Positions 8,158 to 19,152 of a stretch of 64,000 nt of DNA are shown here, one piece after another; position 1 is the stretch's first letter; each line of letters starts with the position of its first letter. Origin of the DNA: Phycicoccus sp. Root101 (GTDB lineage: Bacteria > Actinomycetota > Actinomycetes > Actinomycetales > Dermatophilaceae); the NCBI RefSeq assembly GCF_001426245.1, contig NZ_LMCM01000005.1, positions 496,001 through 560,000 on the forward strand, in the 5' to 3' direction. The position numbers were made by a program, and so were the translations under genes. The notes beneath the pieces were generated by a model that worked only from the letters and a program-made list of their open reading frames with translations, was not told the DNA's origin and did no database searches.

Positions 8158-10646
8158 CCGGCGGTGTCCTCCCCGGCGGTCACCTGGCGCGACCCGGCGA
8201 CGGAGGACTCGACCGACGCCTGGTCGCCGTTCGACACGGGGGCGAGGTAGACGGCTGACAGGGCGGCCACCCGGACCTCGACCGACCAGGGCTGGCCCTG
8301 GGCCCCGTGCTCCTGGGCGGTGACGACCACCTCTGCCTGGCTGGGCGTGCCGAACTCGTCGTAGCCGCTGGTGTCGAGGATGACCTTCCAGTCGCCGGCC
8401 CGGGGAACCCCGAGGCGCAGGGACTCCCGCGCGAGGCCGCCGAAGTTCACGGCCACCGCGACGACAGGACCCTGGCGGTCGCGGGTGCCGAAACGCAGGT
8501 AGGAGTAGGTGTTGCCGGCGTTGTCGTCGGCGTCGAGCCACTCGAAACCCGCGGGGTCGGAGTCCAGCGCCCAGAGGGCGGAGTTCTCTCGGTAGACGCG
8601 GTTGAGCTCCTTGACGAGGTTGTGCACGCGGTAGTGCGCCGCGTGGTCGAGCAGCCACCAGTCGAGCTCGCGGCCGTCGGCCCACTCGGCCTCCTGGGCG
8701 AACTCGCTGCCCATGAACAGCAGCTGCTTGCCCGGGTGGCTCCACAGGTAGGCGAGGAACGCCCTGACCGTGGCCAGCTGGTCGTAGCGGCTCCCGGGAG
8801 CCTTGCGCAGCAACGACCCCTTCCCGTGGACGACCTCGTCGTGGCTGATCGGCAGCAGGTAGTTCTCGCTGAAGGCGTACATGAGCGAGAACGTCAGGAG
8901 GTGGTGGTGGTACTGGCGGTGGATGGGGTTCTCCTTGAGGTACTTCAAGGAGTCGTTCATCCAACCCATGTTCCACTTCAGCCCGAACCCGAGCCCGCCC
9001 TCGCTCGTGGGCTTGGTGACGCCCGGCCACGACGTGGACTCCTCGGCGATGATCACCACGCCGGGGACCCGCTTGTAGGCCGTGGCGTTGGCCTCCTGGA
9101 TCAGGCCCACCGCCTCGAGGTTCTCGTGACCGCCGTGGATGTTGGGCACCCACTCGCCGTCCTTGCGGGCGTAGTCGAGGTAGAGCATCGAGGCCACGCC
9201 GTCGACGCGCAGGCCGTCGACGTGGAACTCCTCGAGCCAGTAGACCGCGTTGGCCACGAGGAAGTTGCGCACCTGCATCCGGCCGAAGTCGAAGATGTAG
9301 GAGCCCCACTCGGGGTGCCAGCCCTTGCGCGGGTCCGGGTGCTCGTAGAGCGGCAGACCGTCGAAGCGGGCCAGGGCCCACGGGTCGGTGGCGAAGTGGC
9401 CGGGCACCCAGTCGAGGATGACGCCGATGCCGGCCTGGTGGAGCCGGTCGACGAGGTAGCGGAAGTCGTCCGGGCGGCCGAACCGCGCGCTCGGCGCGTA
9501 GTAGCTGGTGACGTGGTAGCCCCAGGACGGGGGGTACGGGTGCTCCATCACCGGCATGAACTCGACGTGCGTGAAGCCGAGGTCGGCCACGTAGTTGACC
9601 AGGTGCTCCGCGAGGTCGCGGTAGGAGTGGCCCCGGCGCCACGAGCCGAGGTGCACCTCGTAGATGCTCATCGGCTGCTCGTGGTGGTTGCTCCCGGTGC
9701 GCTCGGCCAGCCACTCGGCGTCGTTCCAGTCGTACCGCGACTGGACGACCGAGGACGCCGTCGCCGGCGGCAGCTCCGTGGCCTGGGCCATCGGGTCCGC
9801 CTTCTCGCGCACCTTCCCGTCGGCGCCACGGATGAGGTACTTGTACATCGTCCCGTCACCGACGCCGGGGACGAACAGCTCCCAGACCCCGGACTCGCCG
9901 AGCAGGCGCATCGGGTGGCTGCGGCCGTCCCAGCCGTTGAAGTCACCGGCCACGTGCACGGCCTGCGCCCGGGGCGCCCACACGGCGAAGGACGTGCCGA
10001 CGACGTGGCCGAGCGGACCGTCGTACTCGCGCACGTGGGCGCCGAGGACGGTCCACAGCTGCTCGTGGCGGCCTTCACCGATGAGGTGCAGGTCGATCGG
10101 GCCGAGCGTCGGGGCGAACCGGTACGGGTCGTCCATCTCGTGCTCGACGCCGTCCGCGTAGCTCACGGCGAGGCGGTAGTCCTGGGTCTCGGTCTGGCCC
10201 TCGCGCAGCCCGCCCCACACGCCGTCGGACTCGTGCTCGAGGTCGAGGCGGGTGCCGTCGGCGAACCGCACGGCAACGGTGGACGCGAACGGCCGGTAGG
10301 CGCGCACGCGCAGCCCGGCCGGCTCGAGGTGGTGCCCGAGCAGGTCGTGCGGCTGCTGGTGGCGGCCGTCGGCCAGGGCGCGGATCGCCTCGGCCGGTGT
10401 GGACACGGGCGGCAGCGGCTCGGGGGAGCGGTCCACGGGCGGCTCGGTCGTCGGTGCCGTGGGCGCCGACGGCGAACCAGCCGGCTTCTCGACCAGCGTC
10501 TCCTCGGGCGAGGTGTGCGGCGCCACGGCCTCCTGCACCGTCGGTTCGACGGCGGCCGACTCGGCGGCCGCCGCGACCGGCTCAGTGGCGGCAGCGGTCT
10601 TCTTCGCCTTGGGGGCTTTCTTGTCCTTCTTGCCGAAAGGGCTCAC
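8154..10646 (-). CDS. glgB: 1,4-alpha-glucan branching enzyme (GH13)
   Basis: An 830-residue protein that introduces alpha-1,6 branches into alpha-1,4 glucan. Residues 1-85 are a low-complexity Lys/Ala/Pro/Glu extension not needed for catalysis. A first beta-sandwich follows (about 86-200), then CBM48 (about 215-300, [19 protein letters not shown]), the GH13 barrel (about 325-700) and a C-terminal all-beta domain. Catalytic residues visible: nucleophile Asp482 (GLRVDGVA), acid/base Glu535 (IIAEES) and Asp603 ([10 protein letters not shown]). The start is GTG, overlapping the mak stop (GTGA). Together with GlgE it shapes the glucan made from maltose-1-phosphate. The core without the extension has the usual length of about 740 residues. 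Confidence 0.97.
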   Translation of the reverse strand: MSPFGKKDKKAPKAKKTAAATEPVAAAAESAAVEPTVQEAVAPHTSPEETLVEKPAGSPSAPTAPTTEPPVDRSPEPLPPVSTPAEAIRALADGRHQQPHDLLGHHLEPAGLRVRAYRPFASTVAVRFADGTRLDLEHESDGVWGGLREGQTETQDYRLAVSYADGVEHEMDDPYRFAPTLGPIDLHLIGEGRHEQLWTVLGAHVREYDGPLGHVVGTSFAVWAPRAQAVHVAGDFNGWDGRSHPMRLLGESGVWELFVPGVGDGTMYKYLIRGADGKVREKADPMAQATELPPATASSVVQSRYDWNDAEWLAERTGSNHHEQPMSIYEVHLGSWRRGHSYRDLAEHLVNYVADLGFTHVEFMPVMEHPYPPSWGYHVTSYYAPSARFGRPDDFRYLVDRLHQAGIGVILDWVPGHFATDPWALARFDGLPLYEHPDPRKGWHPEWGSYIFDFGRMQVRNFLVANAVYWLEEFHVDGLRVDGVASMLYLDYARKDGEWVPNIHGGHENLEAVGLIQEANATAYKRVPGVVIIAEESTSWPGVTKPTSEGGLGFGLKWNMGWMNDSLKYLKENPIHRQYHHHLLTFSLMYAFSENYLLPISHDEVVHGKGSLLRKAPGSRYDQLATVRAFLAYLWSHPGKQLLFMGSEFAQEAEWADGRELDWWLLDHAAHYRVHNLVKELNRVYRENSALWALDSDPAGFEWLDADDNAGNTYSYLRFGTRDRQGPVVAVAVNFGGLARESLRLGVPRAGDWKVILDTSGYDEFGTPSQAEVVVTAQEHGAQGQPWSVEVRVAALSAVYLAPVSNGDQASVESSVAGSRQVTAGEDTAG

Positions 10647-12071
10647 GGAAGGTCCTTCCTCGCATCGTCAAGCAATCGGACCACCGCGGTGGTGGGGATG
10701 GTCAACCAGGTCGGCCGGTTGCGGGCCTCGTACACGACCTCGTACAGCGCCTTGTCGAGCTGGAACGCGGTGAGCAGCACCGCGTCCTCGCGGGGGTCCC
10801 GCCCGGACTGCGCGGCATACCCCTCGAGGAAGGCGCGCTGGGCGGAGGCCACCCACTCGCGGGCACTGTGCCCCGGGTGGGCCTGTTCCCACGAGCCGCC
10901 CGCGTAGTCGAAGGACCTCAGCATCCCGGCGACGTCGCGCAGGGCGAGGTCGGGCCGGGTGCGCTCGGACAGCGGTCGCAGCGGCTCGCCCTCGAAGTCG
11001 AGGAGCACCCAACCGCGGCCAGCCACCTGGAGGACCTGGCCGAGGTGGTAGTCGCCGTGGATCCGTTGCAGCGCGGGCCAGCTCGCGTTGACGGCCCGGT
11101 CGAACAGCGTCGCGATGCGTTGCTCGTGGGCGGCCAGCGCGGGGACCTCGGAAGCGGCGGCGACGTATCGCCCGCGCATCCCGGCGACGGTGGTGGCCAC
11201 GGCCTCGGCGGTGACCGGTTCGGTCGGCATGACCCCGGCCAGCCGGGAGTGGACCTCCGCGGTCGCGGCCCCGAGGTCGCGGGCCCGGTCCGAGAAGTCC
11301 TCCGTGGCAGCGATGGCCCGAAGTGCCACCCGCCACGCGTCCTCGGTGCCCGGGAAGAACTCCTGGGCGAAGGCGAGGTGGCCCACGTCGGAGCCCTCAC
11401 CGTCGACCGACGGCCAGGTGGCCGAGACGGCCCCGACCATGCCGGGGACACGGAGCGAACCTGCCTCTGCGAGCGCGCCCTGCACGACCACGTCGGGGTT
11501 CTCGCCGGCCTGGAGCGTGCGGAACACCTTGCAGATCAACGGCCTCGGTGCACCTGAGTCGTCGACACAGTCGAAGATGACGGAGGTGTTGCTCTGCTCG
11601 CCCGAGAGCACGCGCGATCCCGTGAGCGTCGTCTCCGTCGTCCACGACGGGTGCCGACGGGGCGCCACCGCGGGCTCGGGGGTGTCGGAGGCGCTCCCGG
11701 CCTGCGGGGTGGTCTGCTCCAGCACGAGGGCCAGGAGCTGGGCTGCGTAGACCGGGTCGTGCACGCCGTCGTAGACCCAGCGCGGCCCGAGGACGCTGTG
11801 CTCCATGGTCCCGACCAGCGCGTGCTGGCCGCCCTCGAGCGGCGCGCCACGGTAGGTGAGGGGCACCTGGTACACGACCGTCTCGGGGCCGCCCTCGTCG
11901 GCGACGAGGAGGGTCTCGATGCCCACGGTGCCGGCGGGGTCGTCGAGGCGCCACGACCAAAGCTTGCGCAGCACCGGCTGCCGGCCCTTGGCGGCATACC
12001 AGCGCTGGCGCGCCATCCACGGGCCGACGAGCTCGAGCTTGGTCGGCGTGATGCTCGCGGTGGTGTGGATC

Positions 12072-12088
<17 letters not shown>
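10643..12088 (-). CDS. mak: Maltokinase
   Basis: A 481-residue kinase-like protein of the Pep2/Mak family, which phosphorylates maltose with ATP to alpha-maltose-1-phosphate, the donor for GlgE. The protein-kinase-like C-lobe shows the catalytic loop HGDYHLGQ (His344-Gln351, Asp346 as likely base) and a Mg-binding DFEGEP (Asp364). The N-terminal cap has WYAAKGR, usual for the family. It overlaps treS upstream by 17 bp, and its stop overlaps the glgB GTG. A second in-frame GTG at 12079 would remove three residues; I cannot decide between them. In some actinobacteria treS and mak are fused; here they are separate but coupled. Confidence 0.93.
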
Positions 12089-13780
<1,692 letters not shown>

Positions 13781-13781
<1 letters not shown>

Positions 13782-15883
13782 CAGAACCTCCGGATGGCGA
13801 CGATGTGGACGGGCTCGGTCTCGGGACCGAGTCGGACGTAGACGTGCTCGCCCCAGTGCCAGGACGCTCCGGTCAGGAGGTCCTGGGCGGCGATGCCGTC
13901 CTCGTAGCCGAGGCCCAGGGCGGGCATGTCGAGGTGGACGGTCGACTCGCGCGTGCTGTGCGGGTCGAGGTTGGCGACGACGACGATGATGTCCTCGCTG
14001 CCGTCCGGGAGGGTGCGCCGCTTCGAGAAGGCCATGATGTTCTCGTCGTCGACGTGGTGGAACGTGATGTTGCGCAGCCAGTGCAGGGCGGGGTGCTCGC
14101 GGCGGATCTCGTTGATCCTCGTGAGGTACCCGGCCAGCGACTGGCCCTCCTTCGGGCCGCCGGGCTCGTAGTCCTCCCAGTGGCGGTTCTTGTACTGGTA
14201 CTTCTCGTTGTCGATCTGCTCCTCGGCACCGGGGCGGGCGACGTGCTCGATGAGCTCGTACCCGGCGTAGATGCCGTAGGTCGGCACCAGCGTGGCCGCC
14301 AGGGCCGCGCGCAGCTTCCAGGCGGCCGGGCCGCCGAACTGCATGTAGGGCGTGAGGATGTCGTGCGTGGTCGGCCAGAACGACGGACGCATGTATGCCG
14401 CGGCCTCACCGGAGAGCTCCTCGAGGTACTCGGTGAGCTCCCACTTCTGGTTGCGCCAGGCGTAGTACGTGTACGACTGCTGGAACCCGACCTTGCCCAG
14501 CGAGTGCATCATCGCCGGCTTGGTGAAGGCCTCCGCCAGCCAGATCACCTCGGGGTACTCGCGGGCGACGTCGTCGATGAGCCACTGCCAGAACTCGACC
14601 GGCTTCGTGTGCGGGTTGTCGACGCGGAAGATCTTGACCCCGTGGTCGATCCATACCTGGATCATCCGGCGCATCTCGGCGTAGGACCCCTGCGGGTCGT
14701 TGTCGAAGTTCAGCGGGTAGATGTCCTGGTACTTCTTCGGCGGGTTCTCCGCGTAGGCGATGGTGCCGTCGGCCCGCGTGGTGAACCACTCGGGGTTGGT
14801 CTCCACGTAGGGGTGGTCGGGGGAGCACTGGAGGGCGATGTCCATCGCCACCTCCATGCCGAGCTCTTCGGTCCGGGCGACGAACGCGTCGAAGTCGTCG
14901 AACGTGCCGAGGTCCGGGTGGATGGCGTCGTGCCCGCCGTCGGGCGAACCGATGGCGTACGGGCTGCCCGGGTCGTCGGGCCCGGCCTCGAGCGTGTTGT
15001 TCGGCCCCTTGCGGGCCGTCGTGCCGATCGGGTGGATCGGCGTGAGGTAGACGACGTCGAAGCCCATGGCCGCGATGGCCGGGAGGCGCTTGGCGGCGGT
15101 CTGCAGGGTGCCGCTGGTCCACTTGCCGGTGGTCGGGTCCTGCACCGCGCCCTCGGAGCGGGGGAAGATCTCGTACCACGCGCCGTACAGGGCCCGCTCG
15201 CGCTCGACGAGCAGCGGTAGGTCGGTCGAGGGGCTGACGTGGTCGCGCAGCGGGCGGGCGGCGAGCTCGCGCTCCACGGAGGGGTCGGTGCCGGCGTGCA
15301 GGCGGGCCAGGGGTGGGCGTCGGGTGTCGCGGAGCGCGGTGACCGCGTCCTCGAGCACCGCCTTCTGCGTCGCGTCGCGGGGGACCTCGGCGGCGGCCCG
15401 CTCCAGGATGCGGGCACCCTCCTCGAGCATCATCTCGGCGTCGATGTCGGCGGCGACCTTGATGGAGGCGTCGTGCTCCCACGTGCCGTAGGGGTCGGAC
15501 CATCCCTCCACGCGGTAGGACCACCAGCCGACCGTGTCGGCCTCGACGACGGCCTCCCAGGCGTCGAGGCCGGGGTTCGTGCTCGTCATCGGCAGGACCC
15601 GCTCGGTGCCGTCGGGCGCGGTGAGCACCACGGACGCGTTGACCGCGTCGTGGCCCTCGCGGAAGACCGTCGCGGTCACGGTGAACTGCTCACCGACCAC
15701 GGACTTCGCAGGCCGGGCCCCGCCGTCGACGACGGGGCTCACGTCCTGGACCGGGATGCGGCCGATCGGTGTCTGGGGTGGTCGGGTGGTCGGTGGGGGC
15801 GCCGCCTGGGGGCGGGTGCCGGTGCTGCCCGTGGAGGGCGCGTCGGGGGAGGTGGGTGTGGTTGCCGGGGGCGTTGCAGTCAC
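13781..15883 (-). CDS. glgE: Alpha-1,4-glucan:maltose-1-phosphate maltosyltransferase
   Basis: A 700-residue GH13_3 enzyme that extends alpha-1,4 glucan by two glucose units from alpha-maltose-1-phosphate, releasing phosphate. After a Pro/Thr-rich N-terminus (about 1-38) come the beta domain (IPVQDVSPVVDGG), a helical insert and the catalytic barrel. The nucleophile is Asp422 (KIFRVDNPHTKP) and the acid/base Glu451 (IWLAEAF); YGAWYEIFPRS is also typical. I chose the GTG at 15883 because a TAGCGT box ends 7 nt upstream, implying a leaderless message, and residues upstream of it look non-coding. It is the first gene of the operon glgE-treS-mak-glgB-vanZ-pgm and is divergent from glgP. Confidence 0.96.
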
Positions 15884-15890
15884 GCGCCCG

Positions 15891-15896
15891 ACGCTA
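15891..15896 (-). promoter_or_regulatory. Candidate -10 box of glgE (leaderless)
   Basis: TAGCGT on the minus strand, followed by 7 nt and the GTG of glgE. A TANNNT box this close to the start codon is the usual sign of a leaderless actinobacterial transcript. No clear -35 is visible. Confidence 0.5.
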
Positions 15897-15958
15897 CTCG
15901 GTCTGGGGCCCCGTGCACCTCCCCGCGCCAGCGCGTGGGCGGCTGGGGTGCCGCCGTC

Positions 15959-15984
15959 CTGAAACTTTCTGAAAGATCTGCAAG
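15959..15984. promoter_or_regulatory. Three phased heptamers, likely LacI-type operator
   Basis: CTGAAAC (15959-15965), CTGAAAG (15969-15975) and CTGCAAG (15978-15984) start 10 and 9 bp apart, about one helical turn, in an A/T-richer island between divergent glgE and glgP. Read on the other strand they are CTTGCAG, CTTTCAG and GTTTCAG. From memory, similar CTTGCAG-like repeats are bound by LacI-family maltose/amylase regulators in Streptomyces, so this is probably a maltodextrin-responsive operator. They lie about 30 bp upstream of the glgP -10 and 62 bp upstream of the glgE -10. No LacI gene is in the window. Confidence 0.55.
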
Positions 15985-16013
15985 AAGGCGTCATTGCCGG
16001 CGGCCGGTGGGCC

Positions 16014-16019
16014 TATGAT
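16014..16019 (+). promoter_or_regulatory. Candidate -10 box of glgP (leaderless)
   Basis: TATGAT, a near-consensus -10, lies 8 nt before the GTG of glgP, so transcription would begin at or next to the start codon. Confidence 0.6.
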
Positions 16020-16027
16020 CACCCCTC

Positions 16028-18616
16028 GTGAAGGCGATTCGACGCTTCAGCGTCCGTACTGTCCTGCCGGAGCCGATTGCCGCTCTCGGCGACCTGGCGA
16101 GCAACCTCCGGTGGTCCTGGCACCCCCCGACGCGCGACCTGTTCGAGCGCATCGACCCGCAGCGTTGGGCGAAGGTCCGCAAGGACCCCGTCCGCCTGCT
16201 GTCGGCGCTCTCGCCGGCCGAGCTCGCCGACCTCGCGTCGAGCAGCGAGTTCGTCGCGGCCGTCGCCTCGGCCAAGGCCGACCTGGACACCTACCTGACC
16301 GAGCCGCGCTGGTACCAGGCGTGGGCGCAGGCCCAGGACGAGGACGGTTCGGGCGCCCCAAAGGCGATCGGCTACTTCAGCCCGGAGTTCGGCATCACCG
16401 AGGTGCTGCCGCAGTACTCCGGTGGCCTCGGCATCCTCGCCGGCGACCACCTGAAGACGGCCTCCGACCTCGGTGTCCCGATCGTCGGTGTCGGCCTCTT
16501 CTACAAGACCGGCTACTTCAAGCAGAGCCTCAACCGCGACGGTTGGCAGCAGGAGACCTACCCCGTCCTCGACCCAGACGGCCTGCCCCTGAGCATGCTG
16601 CGCGAGGACGACGGCACCCCCTGCGTCATCACCCTCGAGCTGCCCGGTGGACGGGAGCTGCACGCCCACGTCTGGCGCGCCCAGGTCGGCCGGGTCCCGC
16701 TGCTGCTCCTGGACTCCGACGTCCCGGACAACGACGAGGCCGCCCGCAACATCACCAACCGCCTCTACGGCGGTGGCGGCGAGCAGCGTCTCCAGCAGGA
16801 GATGCTCCTCGGCATCGGTGGCGTCCGCGCCCTGCGCCTGTGGTCGCGCCTCACCGGCGCCCCGACCCCGGACGTCTACCACACCAACGAGGGCCATGCC
16901 GGGTTCCTCGGCGTCGAGCGCATCCACGAGCTGACCCAGTCGGCCGGGCTGTCGTTCGACGAAGCCCTCGAGGCCGTCCGCGCCGCCACGGTCTTCACGA
17001 CCCACACGCCCGTCCCGGCCGGCATCGACCGGTTCGGCGCCGACCTCATCGAGCTGCACTTCGGCGGTGAGCAGGCGGTCGCCGGCGTGCCGGTCGAGAA
17101 GCTGCTGGCCCTGGGCGCGGAGGACTATCCGGGCGGCCAGTCCGGAATGTTCAACATGGCCGTCATGGGCCTGCGCCTCGGCGGTCGCGCCAACGGCGTC
17201 TCCCAGCTGCACGGTGTCGTCAGCCGCGGCATGTTCGACGGACTGTGGCCGGGGTTCGACGACGACGAGGTCCCGATCACCAGCGTCACCAACGGTGTCC
17301 ACGCCGGCACCTGGGTCGACCGCCGCGTCTACGAGCTCGCCGACAAGCACCTCGGCACCCACGACCTCGAGCGCGACGACGCCTGGGACCGCATCGAGGA
17401 GGTCCCGCGCGACGCGATCTGGGCCACGAAGCGCGAGATGCGCCAGCAGCTGGTCCTCGAGGCCCGCCGTCGCACCCGCTCCTCGTGGAAGAAGCGCGGT
17501 GCCAGCCCGGCCGAGCTCGGCTGGGTCGACGACATCCTCGACCCCGACGTGCTGACCATCGGGTTCGCCCGCCGCGTGCCGACCTACAAGCGGCTCACCC
17601 TGATGCTGCGCGACCCTGCGCGGCTCAAGCGCCTGCTCCTCGACCCCAAGCGGCCGATCCAGCTCGTCATCGCGGGCAAGTCCCACCCGGCTGACGAGAC
17701 CGGCAAGCAGCTCATCCAGCAGATGGTCCGCTTCGCCGACGACCCCGAGATCCGCCACCGCATCGTGTTCCTCCCGAACTACGACATCGCCATGGCGCAG
17801 TACCTCTACCCGGGCTGCGACGTCTGGCTCAACAACCCGCTGCGCCCGCTCGAGGCCTGTGGCACGTCCGGCATGAAGGCCGCCCTCAACGGTGGCCTCA
17901 ACCTGTCGATCCTCGACGGGTGGTGGGACGAGTGGTTCGACGGCGAGAACGGCTGGGCCATCCCCACCGCCGACGGTGTCGAGGACGAGGAGCGTCGTGA
18001 CGACCTCGAGGCGGCTGCGCTCTACGACCTCATCGAGAACTCCGTCGCGCCGCGCTTCTACGACGTCGACGAGACCGGGCTGCCGCAGAACTGGCTGTCG
18101 ATGATCAGCCACACCCTGCGCACGCTCGGCCCGAAGGTGCTCGCGAGCCGCATGGTCCGCGACTACACCACCCAGCTCTACGGGCCCGCGGCCCGCGCCG
18201 GCTGGGCGCTCGACGGTGACACCTACGCGGGTGCCCGCGACCTCGCCGCCTACAAGACGAAGGTCCGGTCCACCTGGCCGTCCGTGCACGTCGACCACGT
18301 CGAGTCCTCGGGCGTCTCGGACGCCCCTCAGATCGGCGAGACGCTGCACGTCCGGGCGTACGTCTCCCTCGGGGACCTCACCCCCGACCAGGTCGAGGTG
18401 CAGGTCGTGTACGGCACGGCGCGCGACTCCGACGAGCTGCGTGACGTCCAGAGCGAGCCGCTGGCGTTCGTGGAGTCCTACGAGGGTGGTCGCCACCAGT
18501 TCGCCGGGGACCTCGCCCTCGCCCGCACCGGCGCGTTCGGCTACACCGTCCGCGTGCTGCCCCGGCACACCGGGCTGGCCAGCACGAGCGAGCTCGGCCT
18601 GGTGGCCAACGCCTGA
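16028..18616 (+). CDS. glgP: Alpha-glucan phosphorylase
   Basis: An 862-residue glycogen/maltodextrin phosphorylase of the actinobacterial type with an N-terminal DUF3417 region (LPEPIAALGDLASNLRWSWHPPTRDLFE). It releases glucose-1-phosphate from the non-reducing ends of alpha-glucan with phosphate. The pyridoxal-phosphate site is EACGTSGMKAALNG with Lys617. Also visible are GYFSPEFGITEVLPQYSGGL, the THTPVPAGIDRF segment, and GFARRVPTYKR near the phosphate site. It is divergent from glgE, the same arrangement as in mycobacteria. Start GTG chosen from the TATGAT box 8 nt upstream. A strong hairpin follows 24 bp after the stop. Confidence 0.96.
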   Translation: MKAIRRFSVRTVLPEPIAALGDLASNLRWSWHPPTRDLFERIDPQRWAKVRKDPVRLLSALSPAELADLASSSEFVAAVASAKADLDTYLTEPRWYQAWAQAQDEDGSGAPKAIGYFSPEFGITEVLPQYSGGLGILAGDHLKTASDLGVPIVGVGLFYKTGYFKQSLNRDGWQQETYPVLDPDGLPLSMLREDDGTPCVITLELPGGRELHAHVWRAQVGRVPLLLLDSDVPDNDEAARNITNRLYGGGGEQRLQQEMLLGIGGVRALRLWSRLTGAPTPDVYHTNEGHAGFLGVERIHELTQSAGLSFDEALEAVRAATVFTTHTPVPAGIDRFGADLIELHFGGEQAVAGVPVEKLLALGAEDYPGGQSGMFNMAVMGLRLGGRANGVSQLHGVVSRGMFDGLWPGFDDDEVPITSVTNGVHAGTWVDRRVYELADKHLGTHDLERDDAWDRIEEVPRDAIWATKREMRQQLVLEARRRTRSSWKKRGASPAELGWVDDILDPDVLTIGFARRVPTYKRLTLMLRDPARLKRLLLDPKRPIQLVIAGKSHPADETGKQLIQQMVRFADDPEIRHRIVFLPNYDIAMAQYLYPGCDVWLNNPLRPLEACGTSGMKAALNGGLNLSILDGWWDEWFDGENGWAIPTADGVEDEERRDDLEAAALYDLIENSVAPRFYDVDETGLPQNWLSMISHTLRTLGPKVLASRMVRDYTTQLYGPAARAGWALDGDTYAGARDLAAYKTKVRSTWPSVHVDHVESSGVSDAPQIGETLHVRAYVSLGDLTPDQVEVQVVYGTARDSDELRDVQSEPLAFVESYEGGRHQFAGDLALARTGAFGYTVRVLPRHTGLASTSELGLVANA

Positions 18617-18640
18617 CGCCACCACCCGCCATACCCAGCT

Positions 18641-18668
18641 GTGCCGCGCGCCCTGAGGCGCGCGGCAC
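18641..18668 (+). terminator. Hairpin terminator of glgP
   Basis: GTGCCGCGCGCC (18641-18652) pairs perfectly with GGCGCGCGGCAC (18657-18668) around the loop CTGA. It lies 24 bp after the glgP stop. A second, weaker hairpin (CTGTC...GACAG) follows at about 18671-18696. Confidence 0.75.
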
Positions 18669-18723
18669 ACCTGTCTGCGGGGAACCTCCCCGACAGGCGG
18701 CGCGCGTCTGCCACGCTGCCGGT

Positions 18724-19152
18724 ATGGCGCGTGGCGGGGCAGCGGCGGACGCGGGGGTCAACAGTGCCCGCGGCTGGAGCCGGATCGGTCGGGCGTACGC
18801 CGTCGAGGCGGTCGGCCTGCTCGGCGCCGGTGCGCTGCTCACGTATGCCGTGGTGGCCCCGGCCTGGTCCGGCAGCGACTGGTTCGACGGGTGGGGGTAC
18901 CTCGCAGGGTTGCTCGCGATCCCGTTGGTCGTGGCGGGAACCCTGGTCGTGCTGTCCGTCCGCTGGCGCGTCGCGCCGGTGGGTCTGCTGTGCGGCGCAC
19001 TGCTCGCGGGGTGGGCGACGGTGGAGGCGCCGTGGTCCGCAGCCGTCTGGTGGGGCGCGGGCCTCGCGCTGGCCCCCGTCGTCGCATCGCTCGTCACGCA
19101 CCCACGCCCGTGGCGGCGCAGCGTCCGTCAGGTCGTGTCGACCGCTCGGTAG
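18724..19152 (+). CDS. Small four-TM membrane protein
   Basis: A 142-residue hydrophobic protein with about four transmembrane helices (roughly 26-46, 58-78, 83-101, 104-124), a polar N-terminus and the basic tail THPRPWRRSVRQ. I do not recognise the family. It lies between glgP and the convergent glgX gene, and its last 25 bp overlap the 3' end of glgX. G/C-rich third positions and evenly spaced hydrophobic segments argue that it is real. The gene begins at ATG inside the sequence GTATGGCGC, a motif that recurs around the window. Function unknown. Confidence 0.7.
   Translation: MARGGAAADAGVNSARGWSRIGRAYAVEAVGLLGAGALLTYAVVAPAWSGSDWFDGWGYLAGLLAIPLVVAGTLVVLSVRWRVAPVGLLCGALLAGWATVEAPWSAAVWWGAGLALAPVVASLVTHPRPWRRSVRQVVSTAR

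Noticed and set aside
8307-10907. An 866-codon plus-strand open frame
   Set aside because: It lies antisense to glgB and mak, whose catalytic motifs are intact; its product is Val/Gly/Arg-rich without a domain.
16019-18670. An 883-codon minus-strand open frame
   Set aside because: It is the antisense shadow of glgP; no motif, no ribosome site and mirrored codon bias.
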